Origin: Nocardioides jiangsuensis
GTDB lineage: Bacteria; Actinomycetota; Actinomycetes; Propionibacteriales; Nocardioidaceae
NCBI RefSeq assembly: GCF_019679455.1
Contig: NZ_JAIEZQ010000001.1
Coordinates: 434,001 to 498,000 of the forward strand
DNA: 64,000 bases
Direction of reading: 5' to 3'
Shown: positions 50,740 to 60,385 of the stretch, piece after piece
Layout of the letters: every line of letters begins with the position of its first letter
Position numbering within the stretch: the first letter of the stretch is position 1
Position numbers and translations under genes: made by a program
The notes under the pieces: model-generated
The model's input: only the letters and a program-made list of their open reading frames with translations
What the model was told of the DNA's origin: nothing
Database searches by the model: none

Positions 50740-50812
50740 GCCCCGGTATCCCAACGGCAGAGGAAGCGGTCTCAAACACCGTCCAGTGTGGGTTCGAGTC
50801 CCACCCGGGGCA
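50740..50812 (+). tRNA. tRNA with anticodon CAA (Leu), short variable arm
   Basis: 73 bases fold into a cloverleaf: acceptor gccccgg (50740-50746) with ccggggc (50805-50811), discriminator A at 50812; D-stem tcc/gga; anticodon stem gcggt/accgt (one G-T pair) with loop ctcaaac, anticodon CAA at 50773-50775; variable region of only five bases (ccagt); T arm gtggg-ttcgagt-cccac. CCA is not encoded. The anticodon says leucine, but bacterial tRNA-Leu normally has a long variable arm, which is absent here. Confidence 0.88.
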
Positions 50813-50834
50813 CCCTCCCGCGGCGTGCGACGCG

Positions 50835-52286
50835 TCAGACAGTCGGGCGACGGTACGCCGGCGCCACCGCGTTGATCGCGTCGCCCATCCGGTGAACCCG
50901 CATCGCGTTGGTGGAGCCGGGGATGCCCGGCGGGCTGCCGGCGATGAGCACGACGAGGTCGCCCTCCTGGACCCGCCCGATCTTGAGCAGGTGCTCGTCG
51001 ACCTGGCGGACCATCTCGTCGGTGTGCTCCACCGGCGAGGTCAGGAACGTCTCGATGCCCCACGACAGCGCGAGCTGGGACCGGACCGAGGGGACCGGGG
51101 TGAAGGCCAGCACCGGGATGTCGCTGCGGTAGCGCGAGAGCCGCCGGGCGGAGTCGCCGCTCTGGGTGAACGCGACGAGATACTTCGCGTCGACCCGGTG
51201 CGCCACCTCGACCGCGGCCTTGGCGATCACCCCGCCCTTGGTCCTCGGCTGCCAGTCGATCGGCGCCATCCGGTGCATGCCGTGGCGCTCGGTGGACGAG
51301 ATGATGCGCGCCATCGTCTCGACGGTCTCGATCGGGTAGGACCCGACGCTGGTCTCCCCCGACAGCATCACCGCGTCGGCGCCGTCGAGCACCGCGTTCG
51401 AGACGTCGGAGGCCTCCGCCCGGGTGGGACGGGGCGCGGAGATCATCGACTCGAGCATCTGGGTGGCCACGATCACGGGCTTGGCGTTCTTCCGCGCCAG
51501 CTCGACGACCTTGGCCTGGATGACCGGGACGTCCTCGAGCGGGCACTCCACGCCGAGGTCACCGCGGGCGACCATGAACCCGTCGAACGCCTTGATCAGC
51601 TCGGGGAGGTTGTCGACGGCCTGTGGCTTCTCGATCTTCGCGATCACCGGCAGGTGCACGCCCTCCTCGTCCATGATCTTGCGGACGTCGTCGACGTCGC
51701 TGGCGTGCCGGACGAAGGACAGCGCGATGAAGTCGACGGTGAGGTGCAGCGCCCAGCGCAGGTCCTCCTTGTCCTTCTCGGACAGGGCGGGGACCGAGAC
51801 CGCGACGCCGGGCAGGTTGATGCCCTTGTGGTTGCTCACGGGACCGGGCACGACGACCCGGGTCACCACGTCGGTGTCCTCGACGGAGGTCACCTCGAGC
51901 CGGACCTTGCCGTCGTCGATGAGGATCTGGTCGCCGGGGGCCACGTCGCCGGGAAGCCCGTCGTACGTCGTGGAGCAGATCTCCTTGTCGCCGGGCACCT
52001 CCCGCGTGGTGATCGTGAAGGTCTGGCCCTCCTCGAGCTCGACGGGGCCGGAGGCCACCTTGCCGAGCCGGATCTTGGGGCCCTGGAGGTCGGCGAAGAT
52101 ACCCACGCCGTGGCCGGCCTGGTCGGCGGCCTCTCGGACGAGACGGTAGGCCTTCTCGTGGTCGGTGTAGGAGCCGTGGCTGAGGTTCAGACGTGCCACG
52201 TCCATGCCCGCGTCGACCAGCTCGCGGATCTTCTCAGGGGTGGATGTCGCGGGACCGAGGGTGCAGACGATCTTTGCTCTACGCAC
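50835..52286 (-). CDS. pyk: pyruvate kinase
   Basis: 483 residues. RRAKIVCTLGPATSTPEKIR opens the protein, RLNLSHGSYTDHEKAY follows, then FADLQGPKIRLGKV, the signature IAKIEKPQAVDNLPELIKAF with the catalytic Lys, MVARGDLGVECPLEDVPVIQ and VIVATQMLESM. It converts phosphoenolpyruvate and ADP to pyruvate and ATP. GTG 52286 is preferred to TTG 52295 because TAGGGT begins 14 bases before it and RRAKIVCT is the usual N-terminus. Between it and gltD lies the second 22-bp repeat array. Confidence 0.95.
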   Translation of the reverse strand: MRRAKIVCTLGPATSTPEKIRELVDAGMDVARLNLSHGSYTDHEKAYRLVREAADQAGHGVGIFADLQGPKIRLGKVASGPVELEEGQTFTITTREVPGDKEICSTTYDGLPGDVAPGDQILIDDGKVRLEVTSVEDTDVVTRVVVPGPVSNHKGINLPGVAVSVPALSEKDKEDLRWALHLTVDFIALSFVRHASDVDDVRKIMDEEGVHLPVIAKIEKPQAVDNLPELIKAFDGFMVARGDLGVECPLEDVPVIQAKVVELARKNAKPVIVATQMLESMISAPRPTRAEASDVSNAVLDGADAVMLSGETSVGSYPIETVETMARIISSTERHGMHRMAPIDWQPRTKGGVIAKAAVEVAHRVDAKYLVAFTQSGDSARRLSRYRSDIPVLAFTPVPSVRSQLALSWGIETFLTSPVEHTDEMVRQVDEHLLKIGRVQEGDLVVLIAGSPPGIPGSTNAMRVHRMGDAINAVAPAYRRPTV

Positions 52287-52368
52287 GTTCAGCAACCCTA
52301 CTCAGTTACCGGCCGGTCACCAGGACCGGGCACTTGAACGTTCCAAGATGTGGTCATCTCGCTCCCCC

Positions 52369-52516
52369 GTCGAGAGGTCAGTCGTGCGGGCGCGAGAGGT
52401 CACTCGTTCGGCGGACCAGGGGTACGGCGGGCGCCGTACCCCGGGCCGGGACCGAACGAGTGACGCCTCAACCCGGAACGAGTGACGCCTCAACGCCGAA
52501 CGAGTGACGCCTCAAC
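52369..52516. repeat. 22-bp repeat array in two opposing blocks around a hairpin (locus 2)
   Basis: Two 22-base units in plus orientation (52369-52390, 52391-52412), a 38-base centre, then three units in minus orientation (52451-52472, 52473-52494, 52495-52516; gaacgagtgacgcctcaac core). The unit is the one found at 6179-6266. The last block ends 7 bases before the gltD stop codon. Confidence 0.9.
52419..52442 (-). terminator. hairpin inside the 22-bp repeat array, downstream of gltD
   Basis: ggggtacggc (52419-52428), loop gggc, gccgtacccc (52433-52442). The flanking inverted units (52399-52411 with 52452-52464) can extend it into a long stem. It lies about 80 bases past the gltD stop and could terminate gltBD transcripts. 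Confidence 0.55.
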
Positions 52517-52523
52517 GCGGAGG

Positions 52524-53990
52524 TCAGACGACGAGGGGGCGGGCCGTCGGCGGGATCGGGGCCGGGAGCGTGGTGGCCCCGGTGAGGAAGGTGTCCACCC
52601 CGGCCGCGGCGGCCCGTCCCTCGGCGATCGCCCACACGATCAGCGACTGGCCGCGACCGCAGTCCCCGGCCACGAACACGCCCTCGACCGACGACATGTA
52701 GTGCTGGTCGCGCGCGACGTTGCCGCGCTCGTCGAGGTCGACACCGAGCTGGGAGACGAGCCCCTCCTTCTCGGGGCCGGTGAAGCCCATGGCGAAGAGC
52801 ACCAGGTCCGCGGGGATCTCGTACTCGCTGCCCTCGACCTCCGCGAACGTGCCGTCCCGCATCTCCACCTCGACCAGGCGGAGCGCCCGGACGTGGCCCT
52901 CGTCGTCGCCGAGGAACTCCTTGGTGGAGACCGAGTAGACCCGCTCGCCACCCTCCTCGTGCGCCGAGGAGACCCGGAACGTCATCGGGTAGGTCGGCCA
53001 CGGCTGGTTCGTCGGACGCTCGTCGCCGGGCTGCGGCATGATCTCCAGCTGCGTGACGGAGGCCGCACCCTGGCGGTGCGACGTGCCGAGGCAGTCCGCG
53101 CCGGTGTCACCGCCGCCGATGATCACGACGTGCTTGTCGGTGGCCACGATCTGGCCCTCGACCTCCTCGCCGAGCGCGACCCGGTTGGCCTGCGGCAGGA
53201 ACTCCATCGCCTGGTGGATGCCGTCGAGCTCCCGGCCGGTGGCCGGCAGGTCGCGCGCCACGGTGGAGCCCACGGCGAGCACCACGGCGTCGTACCGGTC
53301 CTTGAGCTGCTGGCCGGTCAGCTCGCCACCGACGTCCACCCCGGCCCGGAACACGGTGCCCTCGAGGGTCATCTGCTCCAGCCGGCGCTCGAGGTACTTC
53401 TTCTCCATCTTGAACTCGGGGATGCCGTAGCGCAGCAGGCCGCCGATGCGGTCGGCCCGCTCGTACACCGCGACGGTGTGCCCGGCGCGGGTGAGCTGCT
53501 GCGCCGCCGCCAGGCCCGCAGGGCCCGAGCCGATGACCGCGACGGTCTTGCCACTGAGCCACTCGGGCGGCTGCGGCGTGACGTACCCGTCGTCGAACGC
53601 GCGGTCGGCGATCGCGACCTCGACGTTCTTGATCGTCACCGGGTCCTGGTTGATGCCGAGCACGCAGGCGGTCTCGCACGGCGCGGGACACAGCCGACCG
53701 GTGAACTCCGGGAAGTTGTTCGTCGCGTGCAGGCGCTCGCTCGCGCCGGACCAGTCGTCCCGCCAGACCAGGTCGTTCCACTCGGGAATGATGTTCCCGA
53801 GCGGGCAGCCCTGGTGGCAGAACGGGATGCCGCAGTCCATGCAGCGCCCGGCCTGCTCGGTGATGATCGGCAGGAGCGTGCGGCCCATCCCCTCGGGGTA
53901 GACCTCGTTCCAGTCCTTCACACGCTCCTCGACCGGACGGCGCGAGGCGACCTCACGTCCGTGCTTGAGGAAGCCCTTCGGGTCAGCCAT
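52524..53990 (-). CDS. gltD: glutamate synthase [NADPH] small subunit
   Basis: 488 residues. The N-terminal cysteine motifs [18 protein letters not shown] (Cys50, 53, 58, 62) and [12 protein letters not shown] near 100 bind the [4Fe-4S] clusters; [17 protein letters not shown] near 150 is the FAD-binding loop and [15 protein letters not shown] the NADPH-binding loop; [18 protein letters not shown] closes the FAD site. It passes electrons from NADPH to the large subunit. ATG 53990 overlaps the gltB stop by 8 bases. Confidence 0.95.
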   Translation of the reverse strand: MADPKGFLKHGREVASRRPVEERVKDWNEVYPEGMGRTLLPIITEQAGRCMDCGIPFCHQGCPLGNIIPEWNDLVWRDDWSGASERLHATNNFPEFTGRLCPAPCETACVLGINQDPVTIKNVEVAIADRAFDDGYVTPQPPEWLSGKTVAVIGSGPAGLAAAQQLTRAGHTVAVYERADRIGGLLRYGIPEFKMEKKYLERRLEQMTLEGTVFRAGVDVGGELTGQQLKDRYDAVVLAVGSTVARDLPATGRELDGIHQAMEFLPQANRVALGEEVEGQIVATDKHVVIIGGGDTGADCLGTSHRQGAASVTQLEIMPQPGDERPTNQPWPTYPMTFRVSSAHEEGGERVYSVSTKEFLGDDEGHVRALRLVEVEMRDGTFAEVEGSEYEIPADLVLFAMGFTGPEKEGLVSQLGVDLDERGNVARDQHYMSSVEGVFVAGDCGRGQSLIVWAIAEGRAAAAGVDTFLTGATTLPAPIPPTARPLVV

Positions 53991-56900
53991 GGAGTGCCTC
54001 CATCATCGCTTCGGTGGCGGCCTTCTCGTCCAGCCCGGCGGCCTCCGCGGCAGCCTTGGCCTCGAGGACCTTGCGGAAGTCGGTCGGCATGACCTGGGTG
54101 AACCGCTCCACCGCCGCCGACCAGTCGTCGAGCAGCGCCTTCGCGACCGGCGACTCCGTCTCCTCGTGGTGACGGCGTACGGCGGCCTCCAGGTCGTCCC
54201 GGTACTCGTCGGCGACCGGGCCGAGCTCGACGAGCTGCTGGTTCACGCGACCGCGGTCGAGGTCGAGCACGTAGGCCACTCCCCCGGACATGCCGGCCGC
54301 GAAGTTGCGTCCGGTCGGGCCGAGGACGACGACCTGGCCGCCGGTCATGTACTCGCAGCCGTGGTCGCCCACGCCCTCGACGACCGCGGAGGCGCCGGAG
54401 TTGCGCACGCAGAACCGCTCGCCGACCTGGCCGCGCAGGTAGATCTCGCCCGACGTCGCGCCGTAGCCGATCACGTTGCCGGCGATGATCTGGTTCTCCG
54501 CGTCGAAGGTCGCGCCGCGGTCCGGACGGACCACGATCCGGCCACCCGAGAGGCCCTTGCCGACGTAGTCGTTCGCGTCGCCCTCGAGGCGCAGGGTCAT
54601 CCCCCGCGGCACGAACGCGCCGAACGACTGGCCGGCGGAGCCGGTGAAGGTGAGGTCGATCGTGCCGTCGGGCAGGCCCTCGCCCTTGAAGCGCTTGGTC
54701 ACCTCGTGGCCGAGGATCGTGCCGACCGTGCGGTTCACGTTGCGGATCTCCAGCTGCGCCCGCACCGGCTCCCCACGCTCGAGCGCGTCGGCCGCGAGGG
54801 CCACGAGCTCGTTGTCGAGCGCCTTGTCGAGGCCGTGGTCCTGCACGGTGGTGTTGCGCCGGGGCGTGCCCTCCGGCAGCGACGGCACGTGCAGCACCGG
54901 CGACAGGTCGAGCCCCTGCGCCTTCCAGTGCTCCACGGCCTGCTGCACGTCGAGCGCCTCGGCGTGGCCGATCGCCTCGTCGAGGCTGCGGAAGCCGAGC
55001 TCGGCGAGGAGCTCGCGCACCTCCTGGGCGACGTACTCGAAGAAGTTCACGACGTACTCGGCCTTGCCGGTGTACCGCTCGCGCAGCACCGGGTTCTGCG
55101 TGGCCACCCCCACCGGGCAGGTGTCGAGGTGGCAGACCCGCATCATGATGCAGCCCGAGACCACCAGCGGGGCGGTCGCGAAGCCGAACTCCTCGGCGCC
55201 GAGCAGCGCCGCGATCACCACGTCGCGCCCCGTCTTGAGCTGACCGTCGGTCTGGACCACGATCCGGTCGCGCAGGCCGTTGAGCAGCAGCGTCTGCTGG
55301 GTCTCGGCCAGGCCGAGCTCCCACGGACCGCCGGCGTGCTTGAGCGAGGTCAGCGGGGACGCGCCGGTGCCGCCGTCGTGGCCCGAGATCAGCACCACGT
55401 CGGCGTGCGCCTTGGAGACACCCGCCGCGACCGTGCCGACCCCGACCTCGGCGACGAGCTTGACGTGCACGCGCGCCGACGGGTTGGAGTTCTTCAGGTC
55501 GTGGATCAGCTGGGCGAGGTCCTCGATCGAGTAGATGTCGTGGTGCGGCGGCGGCGAGATCAGGCCCACGCCCGGGGTGGAGTACCGGGTCTTCGCGACC
55601 CACGGGTACACCTTGTGCCCGGGTAGCTGGCCGCCCTCGCCGGGCTTCGCGCCCTGCGCCATCTTGATCTGGATGTCGTCGGAGTTCGTGAGGTACTCCG
55701 AGGTGACACCGAACCGGCCGGACGCGACCTGCTTGATCGACGAGCGGCGCTCGGGGTCGTAGAGGCGGTCGGCGTCCTCGCCGCCCTCACCGGTGTTGGA
55801 CTTGCCGCCCAGCCGGTTCATGGCGATCGCGAGGGTCTCGTGCGCCTCCTGGCTGATCGAGCCGTACGACATCGCGCCGGTCGAGAAGCGCTTGACGATG
55901 GCGGAGACCGGCTCGACCTCCTCGATCGGCACCGGGGTCCGGTCGCCCTTGAACCGGAACAGCCCGCGCAGCGTCATCAGCCGCTCCGACTGCTCGTCCA
56001 CGCGCTGGGTGTACTGCTTGAACACGTCGTAGCGGCCGGAGCGGGTCGCGTGCTGGAGCCGGAAGACCGTCTCCGGGTCGAACAGGTGCGGCTCGCCCTC
56101 GCGGCGCCACTGGTACTCGCCCCCGATCTCCAGGGCACGGTGTGCCGACGGGAGCCCGTCGACGGGGTACGCCTTGTGGTGCCGCAGCGCTACCTCCTCG
56201 GCGACCGTGTCGATGTCGATGCCGCCGAGCTTGCTGACGGTGCCGGTGAAGTAGCGGTCCACGAGCGACTGGGACAGGCCCACCGCCTCGAAGATCTGGG
56301 CACCGGTGTACGACGCGACCGTCGAGACGCCCATCTTGCTCATCACCTTGAGCACGCCCTTGCCGAGCGAGGTGACCAGGTTCTTCACCGCACGGTCGGG
56401 GTCGACGTCGACGAAGTGCCCGTCGCGGGCGAGGTCCTCGACGGTCTCCATGGCGAGGTACGGGTTCACCGCGGCGGCGCCGTACCCGATCAGCAGGGCC
56501 ACGTGGTGGACCTCGCGCACGTCGCCGGCCTCGATGACCAGGCCGACCTGGGTGCGGGTCTTCTCCCGGACCAGGTGGTGGTGCACCGCGCCGGTCAGCA
56601 GCAGCGACGGGATCGGGGCGAGCTCCTGGGTTGAGTGCCGGTCGGAGAGCACGATGATCCGCGCGCCGTTGGCGATCGCCTCGGACACCTCGGCGCAGAT
56701 CTCGTCGATCCGGCGGGCGAGTGCCTCGCCGCCGCCCTCGACCTCGTAGAGGCCGCGGGAGACGTGGGTGATGAAACCGGGAAGGTCGCCGTCACGGTTG
56801 ATGTGCCGCAGCTTGGCGAGGTCGTCGTTGTCGATGACCGGGAAGGGCAGCACGACCTGCCGGCAGGACGCCGGGGTCGGCTCGAGCAGGTTCGCCTCGG

Positions 56901-58503
56901 GGCCGATGGTGCCGTTGAGCGAGGTCACGAGCTCTTCACGGATCGCGTCCAGCGGCGGGTTGGTGACCTGCGCGAACAGCTGGCTGAAGTAGTCGAAGAG
57001 CAGCCGCGGCCGGTCCGAGAGCGCCGCGATCGGGGTGTCCGTGCCCATCGATCCGATCGGCTCGGCGCCGCTGCGCGCCATCGGCGTGAGCAGGATCCGC
57101 TTCTCCTCCTCGGTGTACCCGAAGATCTGCTGACGGCGGGTGACCGAGGCGTGGGTGTGCACGATGTGCTCGCGCTCGGGGAGGTCCTCGAGGCGGATCA
57201 GGCCCGCGTGCAGCCACTCGTCGTACGGGTGCTCCGCGGCGAGCTCGCTCTTGACCTCCTCGTCCTCGATGATCCGGTGCTCCTCGGTGTCGACGAGGAA
57301 CATCCGGCCGGGCTGGAGGCGGCCCTTGCGGACGACCGTGGCCGGGTCGATGTCGAGCACGCCGACCTCGGAGGCGAGCACGACCAGGCCGTCCTCGGTG
57401 ACCCAGTAGCGCGAGGGGCGCAGGCCGTTGCGGTCGAGGACCGCGCCGATCTGGGTGCCGTCGGTGAACACGACGCAGGCCGGGCCGTCCCACGGCTCCA
57501 TCATCGAGGCGTGGAACTCGTAGAACGCCTTGCGCTTGGCGTCCATCTCGGCGTGGTTCTCCCAGGCCTCGGGGATCATCATCAGCACCGAGTGCGGCAG
57601 CGAGCGACCGCCCATGTGCAGCAGCTCGAGCACCTCGTCGAAGGACGCGGAGTCCGACGCCCCGGGGGTGACCACGGGGTAGAGCCGCTCGAGGTCGCCG
57701 GGGATCAGGTCGCTGGCCAGCAGTGCCTCACGGGCGCGCATCCAGTTCCGGTTGCCCATCACGGTGTTGATCTCGCCGTTGTGGGCGATGAACCGGAACG
57801 GGTGCGAGAGCGGCCAGCTCGGGAAGGTGTTGGTGGAGAACCGCGAGTGGACCACGCCCATCGCGGACTCGACCCGCTCGTCGACCAGGTCGGGGTAGAA
57901 CCGGTCGAGCTGGTCGGTGGTGAGCATCCCCTTGTAGGCGATCGTCCGCGAGGACAGCGACGGGAAGTACACGTCGGTCTCACGCTCGGAGCGCTTGCGC
58001 AGGCAGAACGCCATCCGCTCCAGCGCCATGCCCACGACGCGGCCGTTGGCGGCGCTCACGAACAGCTGGCTGAAGGTCGGCATCACGCTCAGCGCGGTGG
58101 CGCCGAGCAGGTCGGGGTCGACCGGGACGTCGCGCCAGCCGAGGACCTTGAAGCCCTCCTCGGCGGCGATCTCCTCGATCCGGCTGCGGGTCTTGGCGAC
58201 CTGCTCGTCGTCGCCGGGCAGGAACGCGGTGCCCACCGCGTAGCTGCGGGCCGCGGGGAGCTCGAAGTCGACGACGGCGCGGAAGAACCGGTCGGGGACC
58301 TGGAGGAGGATGCCGGCACCGTCGCCGGAGTCCGGCTCGGCGCCGGTGGCACCGCGGTGCTCGAGGTTGCGCAGGGCCGTGACGGCCTTGGCAACGATGT
58401 CGTGGCTGGCAACGCCGGTCAGGGTTGCAACGAAGGCCACTCCGCACGCGTCGTGCTCGTGGAGTCCGTCGTAGAGCCCCTGGGGCGGCGGGAATGCTTG
58501 CAT
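53983..58503 (-). CDS. gltB: glutamate synthase large subunit
   Basis: 1506 residues. The class II amidotransferase begins with a propeptide of 19 residues before the catalytic Cys20 ([16 protein letters not shown]); the FMN/2-oxoglutarate barrel includes [18 protein letters not shown] and [18 protein letters not shown]; the [3Fe-4S] ligands lie in [17 protein letters not shown]; the C-terminal GXGXG repeats form a beta-helix. It makes two glutamates from glutamine and 2-oxoglutarate. ATG 58503 follows GGGAGAG. A palindrome gcaac-tg-gttgc lies 66 bases upstream. Confidence 0.96.
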   Translation of the reverse strand: MQAFPPPQGLYDGLHEHDACGVAFVATLTGVASHDIVAKAVTALRNLEHRGATGAEPDSGDGAGILLQVPDRFFRAVVDFELPAARSYAVGTAFLPGDDEQVAKTRSRIEEIAAEEGFKVLGWRDVPVDPDLLGATALSVMPTFSQLFVSAANGRVVGMALERMAFCLRKRSERETDVYFPSLSSRTIAYKGMLTTDQLDRFYPDLVDERVESAMGVVHSRFSTNTFPSWPLSHPFRFIAHNGEINTVMGNRNWMRAREALLASDLIPGDLERLYPVVTPGASDSASFDEVLELLHMGGRSLPHSVLMMIPEAWENHAEMDAKRKAFYEFHASMMEPWDGPACVVFTDGTQIGAVLDRNGLRPSRYWVTEDGLVVLASEVGVLDIDPATVVRKGRLQPGRMFLVDTEEHRIIEDEEVKSELAAEHPYDEWLHAGLIRLEDLPEREHIVHTHASVTRRQQIFGYTEEEKRILLTPMARSGAEPIGSMGTDTPIAALSDRPRLLFDYFSQLFAQVTNPPLDAIREELVTSLNGTIGPEANLLEPTPASCRQVVLPFPVIDNDDLAKLRHINRDGDLPGFITHVSRGLYEVEGGGEALARRIDEICAEVSEAIANGARIIVLSDRHSTQELAPIPSLLLTGAVHHHLVREKTRTQVGLVIEAGDVREVHHVALLIGYGAAAVNPYLAMETVEDLARDGHFVDVDPDRAVKNLVTSLGKGVLKVMSKMGVSTVASYTGAQIFEAVGLSQSLVDRYFTGTVSKLGGIDIDTVAEEVALRHHKAYPVDGLPSAHRALEIGGEYQWRREGEPHLFDPETVFRLQHATRSGRYDVFKQYTQRVDEQSERLMTLRGLFRFKGDRTPVPIEEVEPVSAIVKRFSTGAMSYGSISQEAHETLAIAMNRLGGKSNTGEGGEDADRLYDPERRSSIKQVASGRFGVTSEYLTNSDDIQIKMAQGAKPGEGGQLPGHKVYPWVAKTRYSTPGVGLISPPPHHDIYSIEDLAQLIHDLKNSNPSARVHVKLVAEVGVGTVAAGVSKAHADVVLISGHDGGTGASPLTSLKHAGGPWELGLAETQQTLLLNGLRDRIVVQTDGQLKTGRDVVIAALLGAEEFGFATAPLVVSGCIMMRVCHLDTCPVGVATQNPVLRERYTGKAEYVVNFFEYVAQEVRELLAELGFRSLDEAIGHAEALDVQQAVEHWKAQGLDLSPVLHVPSLPEGTPRRNTTVQDHGLDKALDNELVALAADALERGEPVRAQLEIRNVNRTVGTILGHEVTKRFKGEGLPDGTIDLTFTGSAGQSFGAFVPRGMTLRLEGDANDYVGKGLSGGRIVVRPDRGATFDAENQIIAGNVIGYGATSGEIYLRGQVGERFCVRNSGASAVVEGVGDHGCEYMTGGQVVVLGPTGRNFAAGMSGGVAYVLDLDRGRVNQQLVELGPVADEYRDDLEAAVRRHHEETESPVAKALLDDWSAAVERFTQVMPTDFRKVLEAKAAAEAAGLDEKAATEAMMEALHG

Positions 58504-58568
58504 GAAGGCACTCTCCCGTCGTCGTCGTGACACCGGGTCGGCGGATGCTGAGCCGGCGTAGTCATGGT

Positions 58569-58580
58569 GCAACTGGTTGC
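58569..58580. promoter_or_regulatory. palindrome upstream of gltB
   Basis: gcaac-tg-gttgc, perfect 5-base arms, 66-77 bases before the gltB start. It may be an operator; the owner is unknown. I see no clear GlnR box (paired GTnAC / GAAAC). Confidence 0.3.
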
Positions 58581-58696
58581 GCGGGACGACATTGGCCCAT
58601 GCGGAATCAAAACTCTACAACACGGTCGCCGGGCGAAGCTCACCCAGCGAGACGCCCGGATCACATGCTGGGACGTCGGTGAGCGGCACGCGGGAA

Positions 58697-58724
58697 GCCG
58701 GCGGGGAGCCCGCGGGCCGCCGGC
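58697..58724 (-). terminator. hairpin terminator after the VIT1-type gene
   Basis: gccggcgg (58697-58704) pairs with ccgccggc (58717-58724), 12-base GC-rich loop, just past the stop at 58728 on the minus strand. Confidence 0.5.
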
Positions 58725-58727
58725 GGG

Positions 58728-59453
58728 CTAGCCCAGGTTGGCCCCGACGACCGAGCCGATCGCGTAGGTCAGGCCCGCCGCGGCGGCCCCGAGCAGCACC
58801 TGCCGGGCGCCGCCGTACGCCCAGGGCCGGGTGGTCACCGAGGTCACCACGGCACCGCAGCCGAACAGCGCCAGCAGCGTGATCAGCAGGCCCGGGAGCA
58901 GGCTGTCGGCGCCGAGGAGGTACGGCAGCAGCGGCACGAGAGCGCCGATCGCGAAGGCGAGGAACGACGACACCGCCGCAAGCGTCGGCGAGGCCAGGTC
59001 GTGCGGGTCGACGCCGAGCTCCTCGCGGGCGTGGACGATCACGGCCTTGTCGACGTCACGGTGGATCTGGCGGGCCACCTCGTGGGCCAGGTCGGTCTCG
59101 ACGCCCTTGGCGACGTACATCTTGGCGAGCTCGTGGGTCTCCCCCGCCGGGTTGGCGAGGATCTCGAGCCGCTCCTTCTCGATCTCGTGGGCGGCGGCCT
59201 CGGACTGGCTGGCGACCGAGGTGTACTCCCCCACCGCCATCGAGAACGCGCCCGCGGCCAGGCCCGCCAGGCCGGCCAGGACCACCGCCGTGGACGTGTC
59301 GGCCCCCTGGGTGCCGCCCGCGACGCCGGCGATCAGCGCGACGTTGGAGACCAGGCCGTCGCTGGCGCCGAAGACCGCCGGACGCAGCCACCCGCCGGTG
59401 ACGTCGGGGTGCTCGTGGTCGATGGCGGGAAGGTGCGGATCGTGGGGGTTCAT
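58728..59453 (-). CDS. VIT1/CCC1-family iron or manganese transporter
   Basis: 241 residues. Segment 1 has GASDGLVSNVALIAGVAGG and segment 2 AGAFSMAVGEYTSVASQSEA, both characteristic of the VIT1/CCC1 family; the acidic cytoplasmic helices (EIEKERLEILANPAGETHEL, HREELGVD-like region) form the metal-binding domain; three further segments follow. It probably exports Fe(II) or Mn(II) to protect the cell. TATTTT begins 12 bases before ATG 59453, so the mRNA is likely leaderless. An IdeR/DtxR-type box at 59490-59508 lies just upstream of the promoter. Confidence 0.87.
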   Translation of the reverse strand: MNPHDPHLPAIDHEHPDVTGGWLRPAVFGASDGLVSNVALIAGVAGGTQGADTSTAVVLAGLAGLAAGAFSMAVGEYTSVASQSEAAAHEIEKERLEILANPAGETHELAKMYVAKGVETDLAHEVARQIHRDVDKAVIVHAREELGVDPHDLASPTLAAVSSFLAFAIGALVPLLPYLLGADSLLPGLLITLLALFGCGAVVTSVTTRPWAYGGARQVLLGAAAAGLTYAIGSVVGANLG

Positions 59454-59489
59454 GACTCGAAAATATCCTGGCCCGCCGACGATTTCACC

Positions 59490-59508
59490 GAAGGAAAGCC
59501 TCACCTTT
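59490..59508 (-). promoter_or_regulatory. IdeR/DtxR-type iron box upstream of the VIT1 gene
   Basis: Minus strand AGGTGAGGCTTTCCT (core at 59506-59492) agrees with 12 of 15 bases of the iron-box core AGGTTAGGCTAACCT. It lies 37-55 bases before the start codon, upstream of the -35 region of the TATTTT promoter, and overlaps the last codons of lgt. Confidence 0.6.
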
Positions 59509-60385
59509 CCTCGGTGCGCAGGGCTTCCTCGGCGGCTTCCTCCCGGGCGAGGAAGTCGTCCCGGAGCACCTGGTCCTCGCGGCCGGGGTGGCGCCGCGCG
59601 GACAGGAGGAAGAACACCAGCGCCGCCACGAACACGACGATCGAGGTCCACACGTTGAGCCGCAGGCCGAAGACGTCGTCCATCTGAACGCTGTCGATGC
59701 GGAGGTACTCGATCCAGGCGCGGCCGAGCGTGTAGCCCATGATGTAGAGCGCGAAGACGCGGCCGTACCCGAGCCGGAGCCGTCGGTCCGCCCAGATCAC
59801 CAGCGCGGCCACCGCCAGGTTCCAGAGGAACTCGTACAGGTACGTCGGGTGGAACGTCGCGAACTGCTCGTAGCCCACCGGCCGGTGCACGGCGTCGATC
59901 TCCAGCCCCCACGGCAGCGTGGTCGGCCGGCCGAACAGCTCCTGGTTGAACCAGTTGCCCCAGCGGCCGATCGCCTGGGCGATCACGATGCCGGGTGCGA
60001 GCGCGTCGGCGAGCGGCAGGAACTTGGCCCCCGCCCTGCGGGCCCCGATGGCGGCGCCGACCGCTCCGAGCGCGATCGCGCCCCAGATGCCGAGCCCGCC
60101 CTGCCACACGTACAGTGCGGTGACCGGGTCGCGGCCCTCGCCGAAGTAGAGCTGGTAGTCGGTGGCCACGTGGTAGAGCCGGCCGCCGACGAGCCCGAAC
60201 GGGACCGCCCAGATCGCGATGTCCCCGACCTGGCCGGGCCGGCCGCCGCGGGCCACCCACCGCCGCTCCCCCAGCCACACCGCGACCACGACGCCGGCGA
60301 TGATGCACAGCGCGTAGGCCCGCAGCGGGAACGGCCCGAGGTACCAGACCCCCTGGTCGGGGCTGGGGATCGAGGCGAGGATCAC
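59501..60385 (-). CDS. lgt: phosphatidylglycerol-prolipoprotein diacylglyceryl transferase
   Basis: 294 residues, about seven transmembrane segments. IGRWGNWFNQELFGRPTTLP is the Lgt signature (GNxxNxE), with the conserved Arg; ATFHPTYLYEFLWNL carries the HPxxLYE motif, and GYTLGRAWIEYLR the last conserved Arg. It adds diacylglycerol to the Cys of lipoproteins, such as those encoded at 2773, 48258 and 60382. GTG 60385 follows CAGGAG and overlaps the SCO1 stop. It ends a trpCBA-SCO1-lgt series. Confidence 0.95.
   Translation of the reverse strand: MILASIPSPDQGVWYLGPFPLRAYALCIIAGVVVAVWLGERRWVARGGRPGQVGDIAIWAVPFGLVGGRLYHVATDYQLYFGEGRDPVTALYVWQGGLGIWGAIALGAVGAAIGARRAGAKFLPLADALAPGIVIAQAIGRWGNWFNQELFGRPTTLPWGLEIDAVHRPVGYEQFATFHPTYLYEFLWNLAVAALVIWADRRLRLGYGRVFALYIMGYTLGRAWIEYLRIDSVQMDDVFGLRLNVWTSIVVFVAALVFFLLSARRHPGREDQVLRDDFLAREEAAEEALRTEER

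Noticed and set aside
50740-50812. The tRNA as an integration site for a genomic island
   Set aside because: No integrase, no repeated 3' tRNA end and no change in base composition nearby.
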